This document shows positions 31,051-41,245 of a DNA stretch of 64,000 nucleotides, piece by piece. This stretch comes from Phytophthora sp. 'mugwort' (lineage: Eukaryota; Oomycota; Peronosporomycetes; Peronosporales; Peronosporaceae), in assembly GCA_033558025.1 (NCBI GenBank), contig JAUCEF010000017.1, positions 4,402,001 to 4,466,000 of the forward strand, in the 5' to 3' direction. Numbering within the stretch: position 1 is the stretch's first letter; each line of letters opens with the position of its first letter. Made by a program: the position numbers and the translations under genes. The notes beneath the pieces are model-generated. The model searched no databases and had not been told where the DNA came from. It worked only from the letters and a program-made list of their open reading frames with translations.

Positions 31051-31809
31051 TCAAGTCAGGCGACCGAAGTCCTGCGTCCAGTAGGTTGCGTAGTTACTGC
31101 ACCCGTTGTTCACTACCTTAGCGAATCCGACGTTCTCGACGTCCTTGCCGAGAAGGTTGGCACGGTGGCCAGGTGAGTTCCACCACGAGTTCATAACCTC
31201 ACCCACCGTCTTCTGACCGGCGGCCACGTTCTCTGCGGCCATGTTGAAGTTGTAGCCCTGCGCCTTAATTCGGTCTCCAAGCCTGGAGCCAGATGACCCG
31301 GAGTGGGTCATTTTGCAATTGTTCGCTTGGTCCTGTGAGTGGAGCGCGGCAGCCGACACCAACCGGTTGTCGATTGAGAGCCCTGGAAGTCCATTCTGCG
31401 AGCGGTAAGCGTTGATACGGCCCAGCATCTCGCCCATTTCGGAGGACGAGAGACCGCTGCTGGGTGGAGATTGTGCTTGGTTTTGTCCTTGGGAGCTACG
31501 AGAGACGACGTAGCCGCAGTTCGTGCCCCACTTGACAGTCTTAGCCGATCGCGAGCCCGTCTTAAGCCAGCAAGTACCGCCGTTGTAGTTGTTCCAGGCC
31601 CAGTGTGTGCAAGCCGAGTCGTCAGCACATACGTCGCCACATACGTCGGGGATGGCCCTCATCGATCGGTAATCATGTCCGTAGAAGTCGCAGTTATTTT
31701 CCCATAAGACGCGGCCCTCGCTGCCAGACTGGAAGGCCGACGCAGTGCGGGTGACTGATGCAGCCACCGCGAGTGCTGCAAGAAATGTGAAGCTGGTGAT
31801 GCGAGGCAT
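31051..31809 (-). CDS. secreted PAN/Apple plus CAP protein, copy 3
   Basis: 252 residues, no intron. Signal peptide MPRITSFTFLAALAVAAS, cut near TASAF. PAN part: ENNCDFYG, VCGDVCADDSACTHWAW, GGTCWLKTG, NCGYV. A shorter linker (QGQNQAQSPP) precedes the CAP domain: HSQDQANNC, AENVAAGQ, WWNSPGHRANLL, YWTQDFGRLT. All the CAP pocket residues seen in the other copies are kept. Product predicted secreted. Confidence 0.9.
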   Translation of the reverse strand: MPRITSFTFLAALAVAASVTRTASAFQSGSEGRVLWENNCDFYGHDYRSMRAIPDVCGDVCADDSACTHWAWNNYNGGTCWLKTGSRSAKTVKWGTNCGYVVSRSSQGQNQAQSPPSSGLSSSEMGEMLGRINAYRSQNGLPGLSIDNRLVSAAALHSQDQANNCKMTHSGSSGSRLGDRIKAQGYNFNMAAENVAAGQKTVGEVMNSWWNSPGHRANLLGKDVENVGFAKVVNNGCSNYATYWTQDFGRLT

Positions 31810-31845
31810 TGTTTGTGATAAAATGAGGAGTGAATTGAAGAAGTC

Positions 31846-31861
31846 AAATTGAAAACTGAGT
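31846..31861 (-). promoter_or_regulatory. initiator of PAN-CAP copy 3
   Basis: The minus strand reads ACTCAGTTTTCAATTT, matching the oomycete initiator GCTCATTYYNCAWTTT at 14 of 16 positions, about 40-52 bp before the ATG. Confidence 0.7.
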
Positions 31862-32058
31862 GCTTTCAGAAGCGAGCACTGGCCGTTAAAGTGAGACTGC
31901 GGTCTATAAGAGCGTATCTAGTTGGGTGAGTGGGCAATAGCGACACCGTCCGTGCGTGATGGAAAAGGCGGGAGGTAACATCGGGTGCACTTCCCGATGT
32001 TTGAGACCTGTGGTTGATTTTGCTAGTGTTTCATGACAATTGTACAAACGGTATCTCG

Positions 32059-32095
32059 GTGGCTAAAGGAGACTCGCAACGGCTGGGGAATAAGG
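32059..32095 (-). promoter_or_regulatory. shared upstream module, PAN-CAP copy 3
   Basis: GGTGGCTAAAGGAG at 32059-32072 and GGCTGGGGAATAAGG at 32081-32095 on the plus strand, about 250-285 bp before the ATG. It matches the module of copy 2 with an 8-base spacer in both. Confidence 0.65.
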
Positions 32096-32724
32096 TGACG
32101 GTCGTTGAGCTTTTCCGGTCCGTACACTTTAGTGAGGCACGAGCATTTTTACATTAATGTCGTGCAAGCAACGGTACACTGTACTGACAGCGGTAAGTTG
32201 TGTACCCATCGTTCTGACCACGTTTGCTAGAGTACAGATTTTACATTCATAGGTGTTTGCTTAGTGATTCATATAATATTTTAATAGATTTTTAAAAATA
32301 ATCTTCTTTGTAATCTTCATACATGTACATGTAGTAATAGTACTGTGGGCCGTTCCTTAAGTTTGTTGACGAGTAACTCGGGTTACTGGCCTCAGTATCG
32401 TTGCATTGAGGCAAGATACATATGTGGGGAAGGATAAATGACGAGTGCCTTAAGATCCTGGTCATCATTCGTCACAAACCCAAACATGTGCTACACATGT
32501 TCGCTGCTCGTGGAGCACCTCGAAGGCACGACAACACACAATGAACCGTGGCGTTAAGAGGAGTCCGACGACCGATGCTCTCAGCGGAAGTCTCTGATCG
32601 TAACCATATCCACCTATTTCGCTCTTGTAGTTGCTGCAACAACGCCCTTACAGTAATCTAGGTTTATAGTTGTTAATGAACATTACGTGTTACACTTGTT
32701 GCTTCCACTGCACCTCGTTCCTGA
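32096..32724. other. AT-rich spacer upstream of PAN-CAP copy 3
   Basis: No gene seen. It contains a 14-base self-complementary TACATGTACATGTA near 32322, within an AT-rich tract. Confidence 0.35.
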
Positions 32725-33470
32725 CTAATAGGCCACTCGTCCAATGTCCTGCGTCCAATAACTCCTATAGCTGCTGCAAGCTCCGTTCGTAGCCAGGGCA
32801 AAGCCGACATTCACGGCATCTTTGTTGAGGATATTGGCACGGTGACCCGGCGAGTTCCACCATGAAGTCATGACGTCTGCCACCGTAGTTTGTCCTGCAG
32901 CCACATTCTCAGCAGCCGTAGTGTAGCTATAGCCCTGTGCTTTGATCCGATCCCCGAAATTCGCGACCGTTGCCCTGTGTGCGTCATGTAGCAGTGACTC
33001 GCCTGGCCTTGCGAGTGAAGCAAAGCCGCTTTGACTAGACGGTAGTCGATGGTCAGCGCATTGAGTCCATTCTGCGCTCGTAACGCGTTGATCCGACCCA
33101 CCATATCCGCCATGTCGGTAGTCGAAAGACCGCTTGCCGTTGCAGATGTCGTCGCAGTGCGTGAAGTCACGTAACCACAGATAGAGCCGTAATTCGTCGT
33201 CTTACTGGACGGTGTGCCATTCTTGAACTAGCAGATGCCACCGTTGTAGTTGTTCCATGTCCAGTGCGTGCAAGTCGCGTCGTTAGCACAGACGTCTCCG
33301 CACATCTCGGAGATCCCCCTCAGTGAGCGATGATCGCTAGTTGGAAAGTCGCAATTACTACCCACATGACTTTGCCACTACTGCCGAGCTGGAAGCCTGC
33401 ACTGGGGGGGTGAGGGTGAGATGGCAGCTAAGAGAGATGCGAGCAGCGCGAGGCTGGTGAGTCGTAACAT
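32725..33470 (-). pseudogene. broken PAN-CAP copy 4
   Basis: The whole gene layout can be followed on the minus strand: signal peptide start MLRLTSLALLAS, PAN motifs (CGDVCANDATCTHWTWNN), CAP motifs (HSQGQASHC, AENVAAGQ, WWNSPGHRANIL, YWTQDIG). It is interrupted several times. A seven-base C run in the leader breaks frame near 33405. A one-base shift lies near 33360, after VMW. A TAG replaces the Trp of CWFK near 33228. Another shift lies in the THTG region near 32968. No functional product is expected. Confidence 0.85.
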
Positions 33471-33705
33471 GGTCAAGAGTTGAGCTGGGGTTGGACCGTG
33501 ACGAAAGCACATTTTGTTCTTCAGTTTGAAGCGGCCGTGGCCGTTGGGGGTGAATGGAGCTCATACATCGAATGGAAATAGAAAGTTGCTGCGTGGGGTT
33601 CTGCGAGCCGTCGAAGAGGACGAGAAGAAGCTTCGACGGCCCCGAGGCTGGAACTTGACGGCGCATTGCACGCTCTACATGTACCAGGTGAAGGTACTTC
33701 ACTAG

Positions 33706-33719
33706 GGCTGGGGAATAAG
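33706..33719 (-). promoter_or_regulatory. shared upstream element, PAN-CAP copy 4
   Basis: GGCTGGGGAATAAG on the plus strand, identical to the core in copies 2 and 3 and at a similar distance (about 235 bp) from the dead start codon. The companion GGTGGCTAAAGGAG is not recognisable here. Confidence 0.6.
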
Positions 33720-34195
33720 AGCCTGGGTCTTTGTACTTTGTGAGCGGGGACGACATGCCATTGTGTAGCGTCAGGATGTTGTCACAGTGCGTCCAAGCTG
33801 CTGGTATGACGAGCGACAAGCACTCACGACAGTTGTGATTTCACGTCTGCGCCGGGTCGATACTGCGTATGAATCAATCAAGGAAGCAAGACACTTCCCG
33901 GGCTAACACGGGACAAATGTTTAACTCTACGAATATAAACCATTCGAATATATTGTACATGTTGCTGAAGCAAGTGCTGCGTAGCGACCGCCTATCAATG
34001 ACGAGTCTATATGGTAGACGAAAAGGGCAACTTCAACCATAATGGGCAGAATGATTGGTATACCGGTAATTTCGATAGGACAATATCTCTGACGTCAGAA
34101 TAAATGTGATCAGTTGGGCAGATTTTCGGCGAATAGAAAGAGGGCGGTAACGGGTCTCATCTTAGCATCCAGTTCACAAAGCGTCACAATCCACA
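33720..34195. other. spacer between the PAN-CAP array and the FAR-DHAPAT gene
   Basis: No gene seen. Its right end should carry the promoter of the plus-strand gene at 34196; I see no clear initiator match. Confidence 0.35.
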
Positions 34196-37100
34196 ATGGA
34201 GCAGGTGTATGCAGGCCAAAGTCTCTTCATCACAGGCGGCACGGGCTTCCTGGCCAAGGTAAATGCTCTCCACGGCCTCATCATCTTCTCCTCCCTCGCT
34301 CATTTTATTCCACACGTCCCGCACTGCAGACCGTGATCGAGAAGCTGCTGCGATGCACTCCAGACATTGCCAAGGTACTAATTGCCACCCTTCCAAGCTC
34401 TAAATCTTCAGTACTCCACTAATTATCACCTGTCCTTACTACTGGAATTGCTAATATGTAGGTCTTTGTATTGATTCGCCCTCGCAAGGGAGTGGCGCCG
34501 GCTGAGCGCTTGCAGAAGGAGATCATTGAAAGTCGCGTCTTTGATCGCCTACGCGCCGAGCGTCCCAATGATTTTGAGGCTTTTGCCAGGGAAAAACTGC
34601 ATGCAATCGCTGGCGACATCACGACGCCCGACTTGGGACTGAGTACAGAGGATGTAAAGTTGTTGCGGGCGTGTGTACAGATCTCCATCCACTCAGCAGC
34701 TACAGTGCAGTTCAATGAGCCGCTCGAAGTGGCAGTGGAGATGAACTGTTTGGGAGCGCTGAACGTTGCCAGATTCGTGCAGAGCTGTCCGAGGAATCGC
34801 TGTCATTTGCACGTGTCCACAGCCTATGTGAACAGCAATCGACGCGATACAAGGATCTCGGAGGAACTTTATCCACTGGATTTCGATGCACATGACGCAC
34901 TGAAAGCAGTTACCACAGCGTCACCAAGTGAGTTAGAGCGCTTAAGGGTAAATCTGATGGGGACGTATCCGAACACGTACACGCTTACCAAGTCCATGAC
35001 GGAGCACCTTCTGGTTAGAGAAATCGCGCCCAATTTCCCACTGGTGATTTACCGCCCGACGATCATCGGTGCGAGCTGGAAAGAACCAGCGCCTGGCTGG
35101 ACGGATCAAATAGCTGCCGCTGGTGCTATCTTCCTGGCTGCAGGTATGGGCGTTTTAACCATGCTGCCTGGAGACCCAAGGAACGTTGCAGACATTGTCC
35201 CTGTGGATTTGGCTGTCAATAGCATTCTTCTGTCTATCTGTGCCAAGATTCACGAGCATGAACGTTCGCGTGTATCGCCAGAACCGCCTTGTCCACTGGC
35301 TAAGGGTATCTCGTTGAATAAACCTATGGTGGTGCATTGTGGTACGTCAGATCCGAGACAGAACCCGCTACGGTGGCGTGTACCGTGCGTCCTGGTGCCA
35401 GAATACTTTCGCAAGAACCCGCCAGCGCGTGGACTCTTTCCAGCCAAGTTTTCAATGATCCCGACGCATCAAAGCTTTCAAATTCAATGGTTCCTTACCT
35501 ACGCATTGCCCTCGTCCGTGTACTCTACAATTGCCAACAAGAGCGGACATCCAGGTCATATTAAAAATGCAGCGAAATTGTGGCAACTTACGTGGCGTGC
35601 GCGAAATCTCGTCGAGTTATTCAAGCCATTTACGGAAAACCAGTGGATTTTTAGTGCTGACGCTGCAGAGGAGACGCTAAAACCTTGGGCAACTAAAGAC
35701 TTTTGGATCGATTCTCACGAAATCGCTTGGGAGCGCTACGTGGTAAATTACTGCGTTGGACTGAAAAAGTATATGCTACATGAGGAGGTCATTGATGTTG
35801 ACATTGAAGGTGTCAATCAGACTCAACTTGCACTGAGTACAGGACGTATTTTGGAATGGGATCCTGATCACCACGCGATCTCGTTCCCTGGACTGCTCTC
35901 TGATGTAGCGTGGGCTTACACATCCAGCCGTAAACCTGGCTACACCAAATCTGGACTCCTTGGTCGTGTCATGGGTATCACTGGATGGAAAGAAGGCGTG
36001 AATCATGAAGCATCGCACGTCCCGAGACCTCACGTCGAGTCCATTGGCGGTCTTCGCAATAATGTTCTTGAATCTGAAGTTGTTCGTGCAGCTATTGAAG
36101 AACGCGCTGTGGCTTATGGTATGGATATTGACGATGTGGAGTGTCAAGCTGCCAGTATGTTGAGTACTATGGCGGCACAGCTGGACTACAAGGCTGTGCG
36201 CAAGTTTGGCTGGTTACTACGGAAGGTTTGTCGTAACATGTACGACCAGATCCATGTGGATGAGACGGGACTAACACGTATCCGTGATCTTCTTGCTGAG
36301 CGACGTGGCAGTGTTGTCCTAGTGCCCACACATCGGTCCTATGTCGACTTCCTACTCATGAGTTACGTGTTTTTCGCCTATAATATTCCCGTTCCATACG
36401 TTGCGGCTGGGGAAGATTTCCTCCACATGGGCAGGCTCACCAAACTACTTCGAGAGTCTGGCGCGTACTTTATTCGTCGCTCTTTCTCGGACGATCCGCT
36501 CTACTCTGCTGTCTTTCGTGCGTACACGCAGTATTTGGTCTCACGTGGACACACAATCGAGTTCTTCATCGAAGGCTCTCGCAGTCGCAGTGGCAAGCAG
36601 TTGCATCCCAAGTTTGGCATTCTAAACACTGTCGTCGACTGTTATCTCTCGGAGAAAGTCAAGAACGTACGTAGTCTCTTCGTATCTCGCAGTGAGTTAC
36701 TTAAGTACATTTTAATATTTGTGTATCGTTGTGTGTGACTAGCTTTACATTGTTCCTGTGACGATCGACTATGAGAAGCCATTGGAAGTACTTTTACACC
36801 AAAACGAACTCATCGGAGAGGGCAAAATTCGGGAGGTACGTCGATATCTGCTTCATATTGCTGCGATGTTGGGTCCAGTGCTCAGATGTGTGTTTGATTT
36901 AAATGGTTTGTTTCATTTCCTAGTCGATCAGTGCTCTGTTAAAGGCGATGCCTGTTGTACGCAAGAAATTCGGCTCCATCTCGGTCAAGTTTGGTGTACC
37001 TTTAGACGTGAAGCAGCACGTGGATGCAACACTGGCGCGCGCTGAAGAGGAAGAGGTGTTTGTGACGACGTCAGCAATTGTCGAAAACTTGGGCTATGCG

Positions 37101-38244
37101 ATTACGGATGCTTTGATTGAGAACGCGACGTGTGCTATGTCACACGTCGTTGCTGCCATTTTGCTCGTGTACCGTCAAGGAATTTCCAAGCAGGAACTGG
37201 TACGCCAAGCGGATTGGTTGAGACTGGAGATCCTACGTCGTGGTGGCCGCGTCATGGGCACTCAAGGTCGCTCGCCGACTGTCGTCGTAGACCGCGCACT
37301 TGATCTACTGCATGAACTTGTGACAATGCGACGCAAGGACCTCATTGAGCCTGCTATCACCAGTGTACGTTGTGTGCGTTTGTAATGATCTCTCTATTCT
37401 CACATGATGTACTGTATATGCGATGCTGTAGCGCGAACAATACCCCAATATGATCGGTCTCGGGTACTACCGCAACAAGTTGCTGCACTGGTTCAACCGT
37501 GAAGGGGTCTTGGCTTGTGCGTATCATGCTCTGGACGCGTTCAACATGCCCTCCGGAGCTAGTAGTACGCATTCTGGATCAAGTCATTCGGAGGAGGCGG
37601 GTGTGGATCGCCAGGAATTACTTGACGGCGCGTCATTTCTGCATGAAATGCTCATGATGGAGTTCGTCCGCAAGGACGACCCCGAGGCTGACCGTATACA
37701 CCTCGTCCAGACGCTTGACCAGCTTGAGACTCGCAAGGTTCTCGTCCCTGTGGCCACATCATCCTCAACGTCTCGAGTGGAGGCAGTTGACGGCGCCATG
37801 TTATCGTTGCTGAGCACGCTCATGTGGCCCTTCATCGACAGCTACTGGGTCGCCGTCACGAGTCTATTCGCCTTACGTCCGCATGGTGAAGTGACCACTG
37901 AGGACTTACTCAAGCGCCTGCAGTGGCTTGCGGAGACCATGTACCACGAGAAGCTCATCAGTTTCTACGAGTCCTGCTCCCGTGAGACGCTGCAGAATGC
38001 TTTGGCTTTACTCGAGCGCTGGGGCGTCCTCTCCAGTCGCCACCTTCCAAGCAAAGGCCTGCGCAACATGAAGAAGCCACCAGTGCAGCTTTTGAGCTTG
38101 ACGCGACAGTACACGAAGGACGGCGAGCTCGAGCAACTTGCTCTACGTGTCTCCAAGTTCCGCAAGCTGCCGCCAGGCGTACAACCCGCCACAACAAGCG
38201 AGACGGAGGTGCTCGCACGTCTGCCTGCACTCTCTCGTATGTAG
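34196..38244 (+). CDS. fatty acyl-CoA reductase fused to DHAP/glycerol-3-phosphate acyltransferase
   Basis: Predicted 1,219 residues from exons 34196-34258, 34330-34374, 34462-36666, 36743-36835, 36924-37364 and 37432-38244. The N-half is a fatty acyl-CoA reductase: Rossmann motif FITGGTGFLAK (about 11-21), LIRPRKG, HVSTAYV, active-site YTLTK (about 208-212) and GASWKEPAPGW, making fatty alcohol from acyl-CoA. The C-half is a DHAP-type acyltransferase: HRSYVD (about 659), GAYFIRRSF, FFIEGSRSRSGK (about 739) and IVPVTIDYEK. It should acylate DHAP. These are the two precursors needed to start ether-lipid synthesis. The last three residues, SRM, fit the peroxisomal PTS1 consensus. A similar fusion (FARAT) is known from Tetrahymena. 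All key residues are present. Confidence 0.92.
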
Positions 38245-38400
38245 ATAAAAAACAGACATACCGAGACACAAAAGAAAGTTAAAAAAAAGACTTAAGCTGG
38301 CATTCTGATCATATCAAACTCACGGGTCCTGCCAATGGCAGCTTCAGCGTACAGCTAGCGACCGTACTCCTCCATTAACTTCTTGAAGCGAGGAAGGCGC

Positions 38401-39870
38401 TTACAGGTTGCCGCGAATGCGTTCCGAGACGTCGCCGATGCTGTGGTGAGCAGCGGACCAAGCGCAGTGGAACAGACCTTCGCGGTCCGTACGTTCGTAC
38501 GTGTGGCCACCGAAGAAGTCACGCTGAGCTTGGGTCAGGTTGGCGGGCAGACGTTCGCGACGGAACGTGTCGTAGTAGTTCAACGAGCCCGAGAACGAAG
38601 GCGTGGGGATGCCACTAGCCACAGCGAGCGACACCACACGACGCCATGAGTACTGGCGAGCCTGTAGCTCGGCAGCGAAGTCCGGGTCCACCAGCAGTGA
38701 GATAAGCGACGCGTCCTTGGTGTAAGCCGACTTGATACGGTCCAGGAACTTCGCGCGGATGATGCAGCCACCCTTCCAGATGCGAGCGCACTCACCCAGG
38801 TCGACGTTCCAGCCCATCTGCACACCAGCCTCACGGATAAGGTTCAAGCCCTGAGCGTACGAACAAATCTTGGAAGCGTACAGCGCCTGGCGCACGTCGT
38901 CGATAAGCTGCTGCTTGTCGACGGCAGGGATTTCGCTTGGTCCTGACAGGATCTTCGAGGCGAACACGCGCTCTTCCTTGCGGGCGCTCAGGTAGCGAGC
39001 GTCCAACGAGGCAGTGATCGTAGGGGCGGCGATGGAGCGCTCGGCGGCCTCCTGCACGGTCCAGCGGCCGGTGCCCTTCATGCCGGTCTTGTCGAGGATC
39101 TTGTCGAGAACGTAGCCCTCGTCCTCGAGGTCGTCCTTCTTCGCGAAAATCTGGGCCGTGATCTCAATGAGGAACGACTCGAGCTCACTCTTGTTCCACT
39201 CGTCGAAGACGTTGGCCAATTCCTCGTTGGTGAGGCCACCCGCGATCTTGAGAATGTCATAGGCCTCGGCAATAAGCTGCATGTCGCCGTACTCGATGCC
39301 GTTGTGCACCATCTTAACGTAGTTGCCCGAACCGATGGGGCCCAGGTACGTGGTGCAGGCGCCGTCGTCCACCTGGGCGGCGCACTTGGTAATGATGGGC
39401 TCAAGCGCGTCGTACGCCTCCTTGGGGCCGCCTGGCATGAGCGAGGGGCCGTTACGGGCGCCTTCCTCGCCGCCAGACACGCCCATGCCCACGAAGTGGA
39501 TGCCCTTGGGCTCCAGCTCGCTAGCACGACGCACGCTGTTGGGGAACCACTCGTTGCCGCCGTCCACGATGATGTCACCGGGTTCCATGAACTCCGAGAG
39601 GGCAGCGATGGTCAGATCCACGGGCTTGCCGGCCACCACGAGGATGATGACCTTGCGGGGACGTGCGAGCGACGCCACGAAGTCCTTAATGTCCTTGTGG
39701 CCCACAAGCGGCAGATTGCCCTCGTCCTTGGCGCGCTGCACCGTGGCGTCCACCTTCTCAGGCGAGCGGTTGCACACCGACACCTTGAAGCCGTGCGACG
39801 CCATGTTGAGCGCGAAGTTCTGGCCCATTACGGCCAGGCCGTAGAGTCCGATGTCCGAGAGGTCAGCCAT
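38401..39870 (-). CDS. gnd: 6-phosphogluconate dehydrogenase, decarboxylating
   Basis: 489 residues, no intron, typical length. Oxidative pentose phosphate pathway: 6-phosphogluconate plus NADP+ gives ribulose 5-phosphate, CO2 and NADPH. Visible: GLAVMGQNFALNMASHGF dinucleotide loop, VDGGNEWF, GVSGGEEGARNGPSLMPGG, HNGIEYGDMQLI (catalytic Lys just before, KMVHNG), GTGRWTVQEA and GGCIIRAKFL. I start at MADLSDIG because a perfect 16-base initiator lies 71-86 bp upstream. The frame stays open to an ATG at 40047, giving a possible 59-residue extension without acidic residues. Confidence 0.95.
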   Translation of the reverse strand: MADLSDIGLYGLAVMGQNFALNMASHGFKVSVCNRSPEKVDATVQRAKDEGNLPLVGHKDIKDFVASLARPRKVIILVVAGKPVDLTIAALSEFMEPGDIIVDGGNEWFPNSVRRASELEPKGIHFVGMGVSGGEEGARNGPSLMPGGPKEAYDALEPIITKCAAQVDDGACTTYLGPIGSGNYVKMVHNGIEYGDMQLIAEAYDILKIAGGLTNEELANVFDEWNKSELESFLIEITAQIFAKKDDLEDEGYVLDKILDKTGMKGTGRWTVQEAAERSIAAPTITASLDARYLSARKEERVFASKILSGPSEIPAVDKQQLIDDVRQALYASKICSYAQGLNLIREAGVQMGWNVDLGECARIWKGGCIIRAKFLDRIKSAYTKDASLISLLVDPDFAAELQARQYSWRRVVSLAVASGIPTPSFSGSLNYYDTFRRERLPANLTQAQRDFFGGHTYERTDREGLFHCAWSAAHHSIGDVSERIRGNL

Positions 39871-39940
39871 TGTGGATGTGAAAGGGAGAGAGGGGGTATA
39901 ACGTCTGTAGGGGGAGCTTGAGTACCGAGCTCTGCTGCGC

Positions 39941-39956
39941 AAATTGCGGAATGAGC
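39941..39956 (-). promoter_or_regulatory. perfect oomycete initiator of the 6PGD gene
   Basis: The minus strand reads GCTCATTCCGCAATTT, a full match to GCTCATTYYNCAWTTT. It gives a 5' leader of about 80 nt before the ATG at 39870. Confidence 0.85.
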
Positions 39957-40047
39957 TATTAAGGGGAAAGATCCTGACGGAGGCAAGCACCCCACGCTTT
40001 ATAGCCCACATTGCTGTTGGTGTTTTAAACAGTGATGACGAGGCCAA

Positions 40048-41044
40048 GCTGGATTGCCAATTTCCGAGACATGAAAAAGGCCCTCAATCACCGCCAAAAG
40101 CGATCAGCGGCAGTGGGTTTGCAGTATTGGCATGCTGCTGTCTGTCTTTGCGTGGATTAAGAGCAGCGAGGGCTTGCAAAAGTGTCGATTGCAGCTAGCC
40201 CTGGCCTCTAGCAGCTCGTATTCCAGGTCCATCGTTGTTGCTTGTGACTGCCGTTTATGCCAACCAACGATTCTCAAGACCAGTGTCGCGCGCTATCTTC
40301 GTAACGCAACTAAGCTGTTGATTTCAGCGGCACTGATACAATTGCCTCCGTTTTGTTGCGTCAAGCTCGCTCTGCCGACGGGCACTGAGGCTGCATGGTT
40401 TGGGTGAGGCAATGCGCCAATGCAACGAAGATCGGACGTTCTCGCAGCACCCTTCCTCTCAAAATGAAGCCATCGTCGAGACGCGCTGACGGAGGCGCGT
40501 TAGCAACATCTAGCAACAACTATCGCCGTCAGCGCCGAGGTAGTAGGAAATCTCCCGTTGTCGCTGGACAATTCAGGGCAGCGTCACGCTGTTTGCGTGA
40601 TGGCAGTTGATTTCGCTGGCGGCCCATCGTTTACGTCATGCACGGACGTCACACCAAGCACCAATAAATTTGGGATTTGACAAAGTTGGTTCGGCAATTT
40701 GAAAGACTCCACAAGAGGTTAATGCTGGAGCGAAGGTAAGAGATCACAAAGTTAGAGCAAAATTTTACTTCGAAGAATTACATGTAGTAAGGTTGCTGAT
40801 TTAACAGTTACTATGCCACAGCATAGGCTTTCTTTGCTGCAGTATTCCCAATCTTCAATGCACAAGACAAGACTTTTGCTGTTCATCATCCGAATAAATT
40901 TTTTACTGTGTACGGAGTATACGGTATACTACGACGACGCAAAACGCGGTATGCACTCGGGTTTTGTATCTGAGGGATATCAGCCCAAGCCAATCTTTAT
41001 GCCGGTACATGGCCTCTGTAGCGTGCATATTTGCGAGCAGCTCG
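40048..41044. other. intergenic, no supported gene
   Basis: Short frames only, none with a domain. GC content falls from left to right. The start of the following repeat nest cannot be fixed exactly. Confidence 0.35.
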
Positions 41045-41118
41045 CGAATATGCGTCATGAAGGTGAAGCCTGACTGACAGGCCTGACTGACAGGCTTCAC
41101 CTTCATGACGCATATTCG
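41045..41118. repeat. 28-bp perfect inverted repeat (hairpin)
   Basis: Arms at 41045-41072 and 41091-41118 are perfect reverse complements. The 18-base loop at 41073-41090 is itself nearly symmetric around AGGCCT. It could form a strong stem-loop or cruciform, and is probably a TE-related junction. Confidence 0.88.
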
Positions 41119-41245
41119 AGCCAGTGACACGGCTGATCCCATCCCAGACATGTTCGATGACACAGTCGATGGGAGGACAGCTCAACTCAGCGTCAACCTA
41201 CGTGCCATCAGACAGCTAGGCACATGTAAATACACATAGTAGATT

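Noticed and set aside
39304..39921. Long open frames opposite 6PGD (173-205 codons)
   Set aside because: They mirror the strongly biased codon use of the real gene on the other strand and have no domain of their own.
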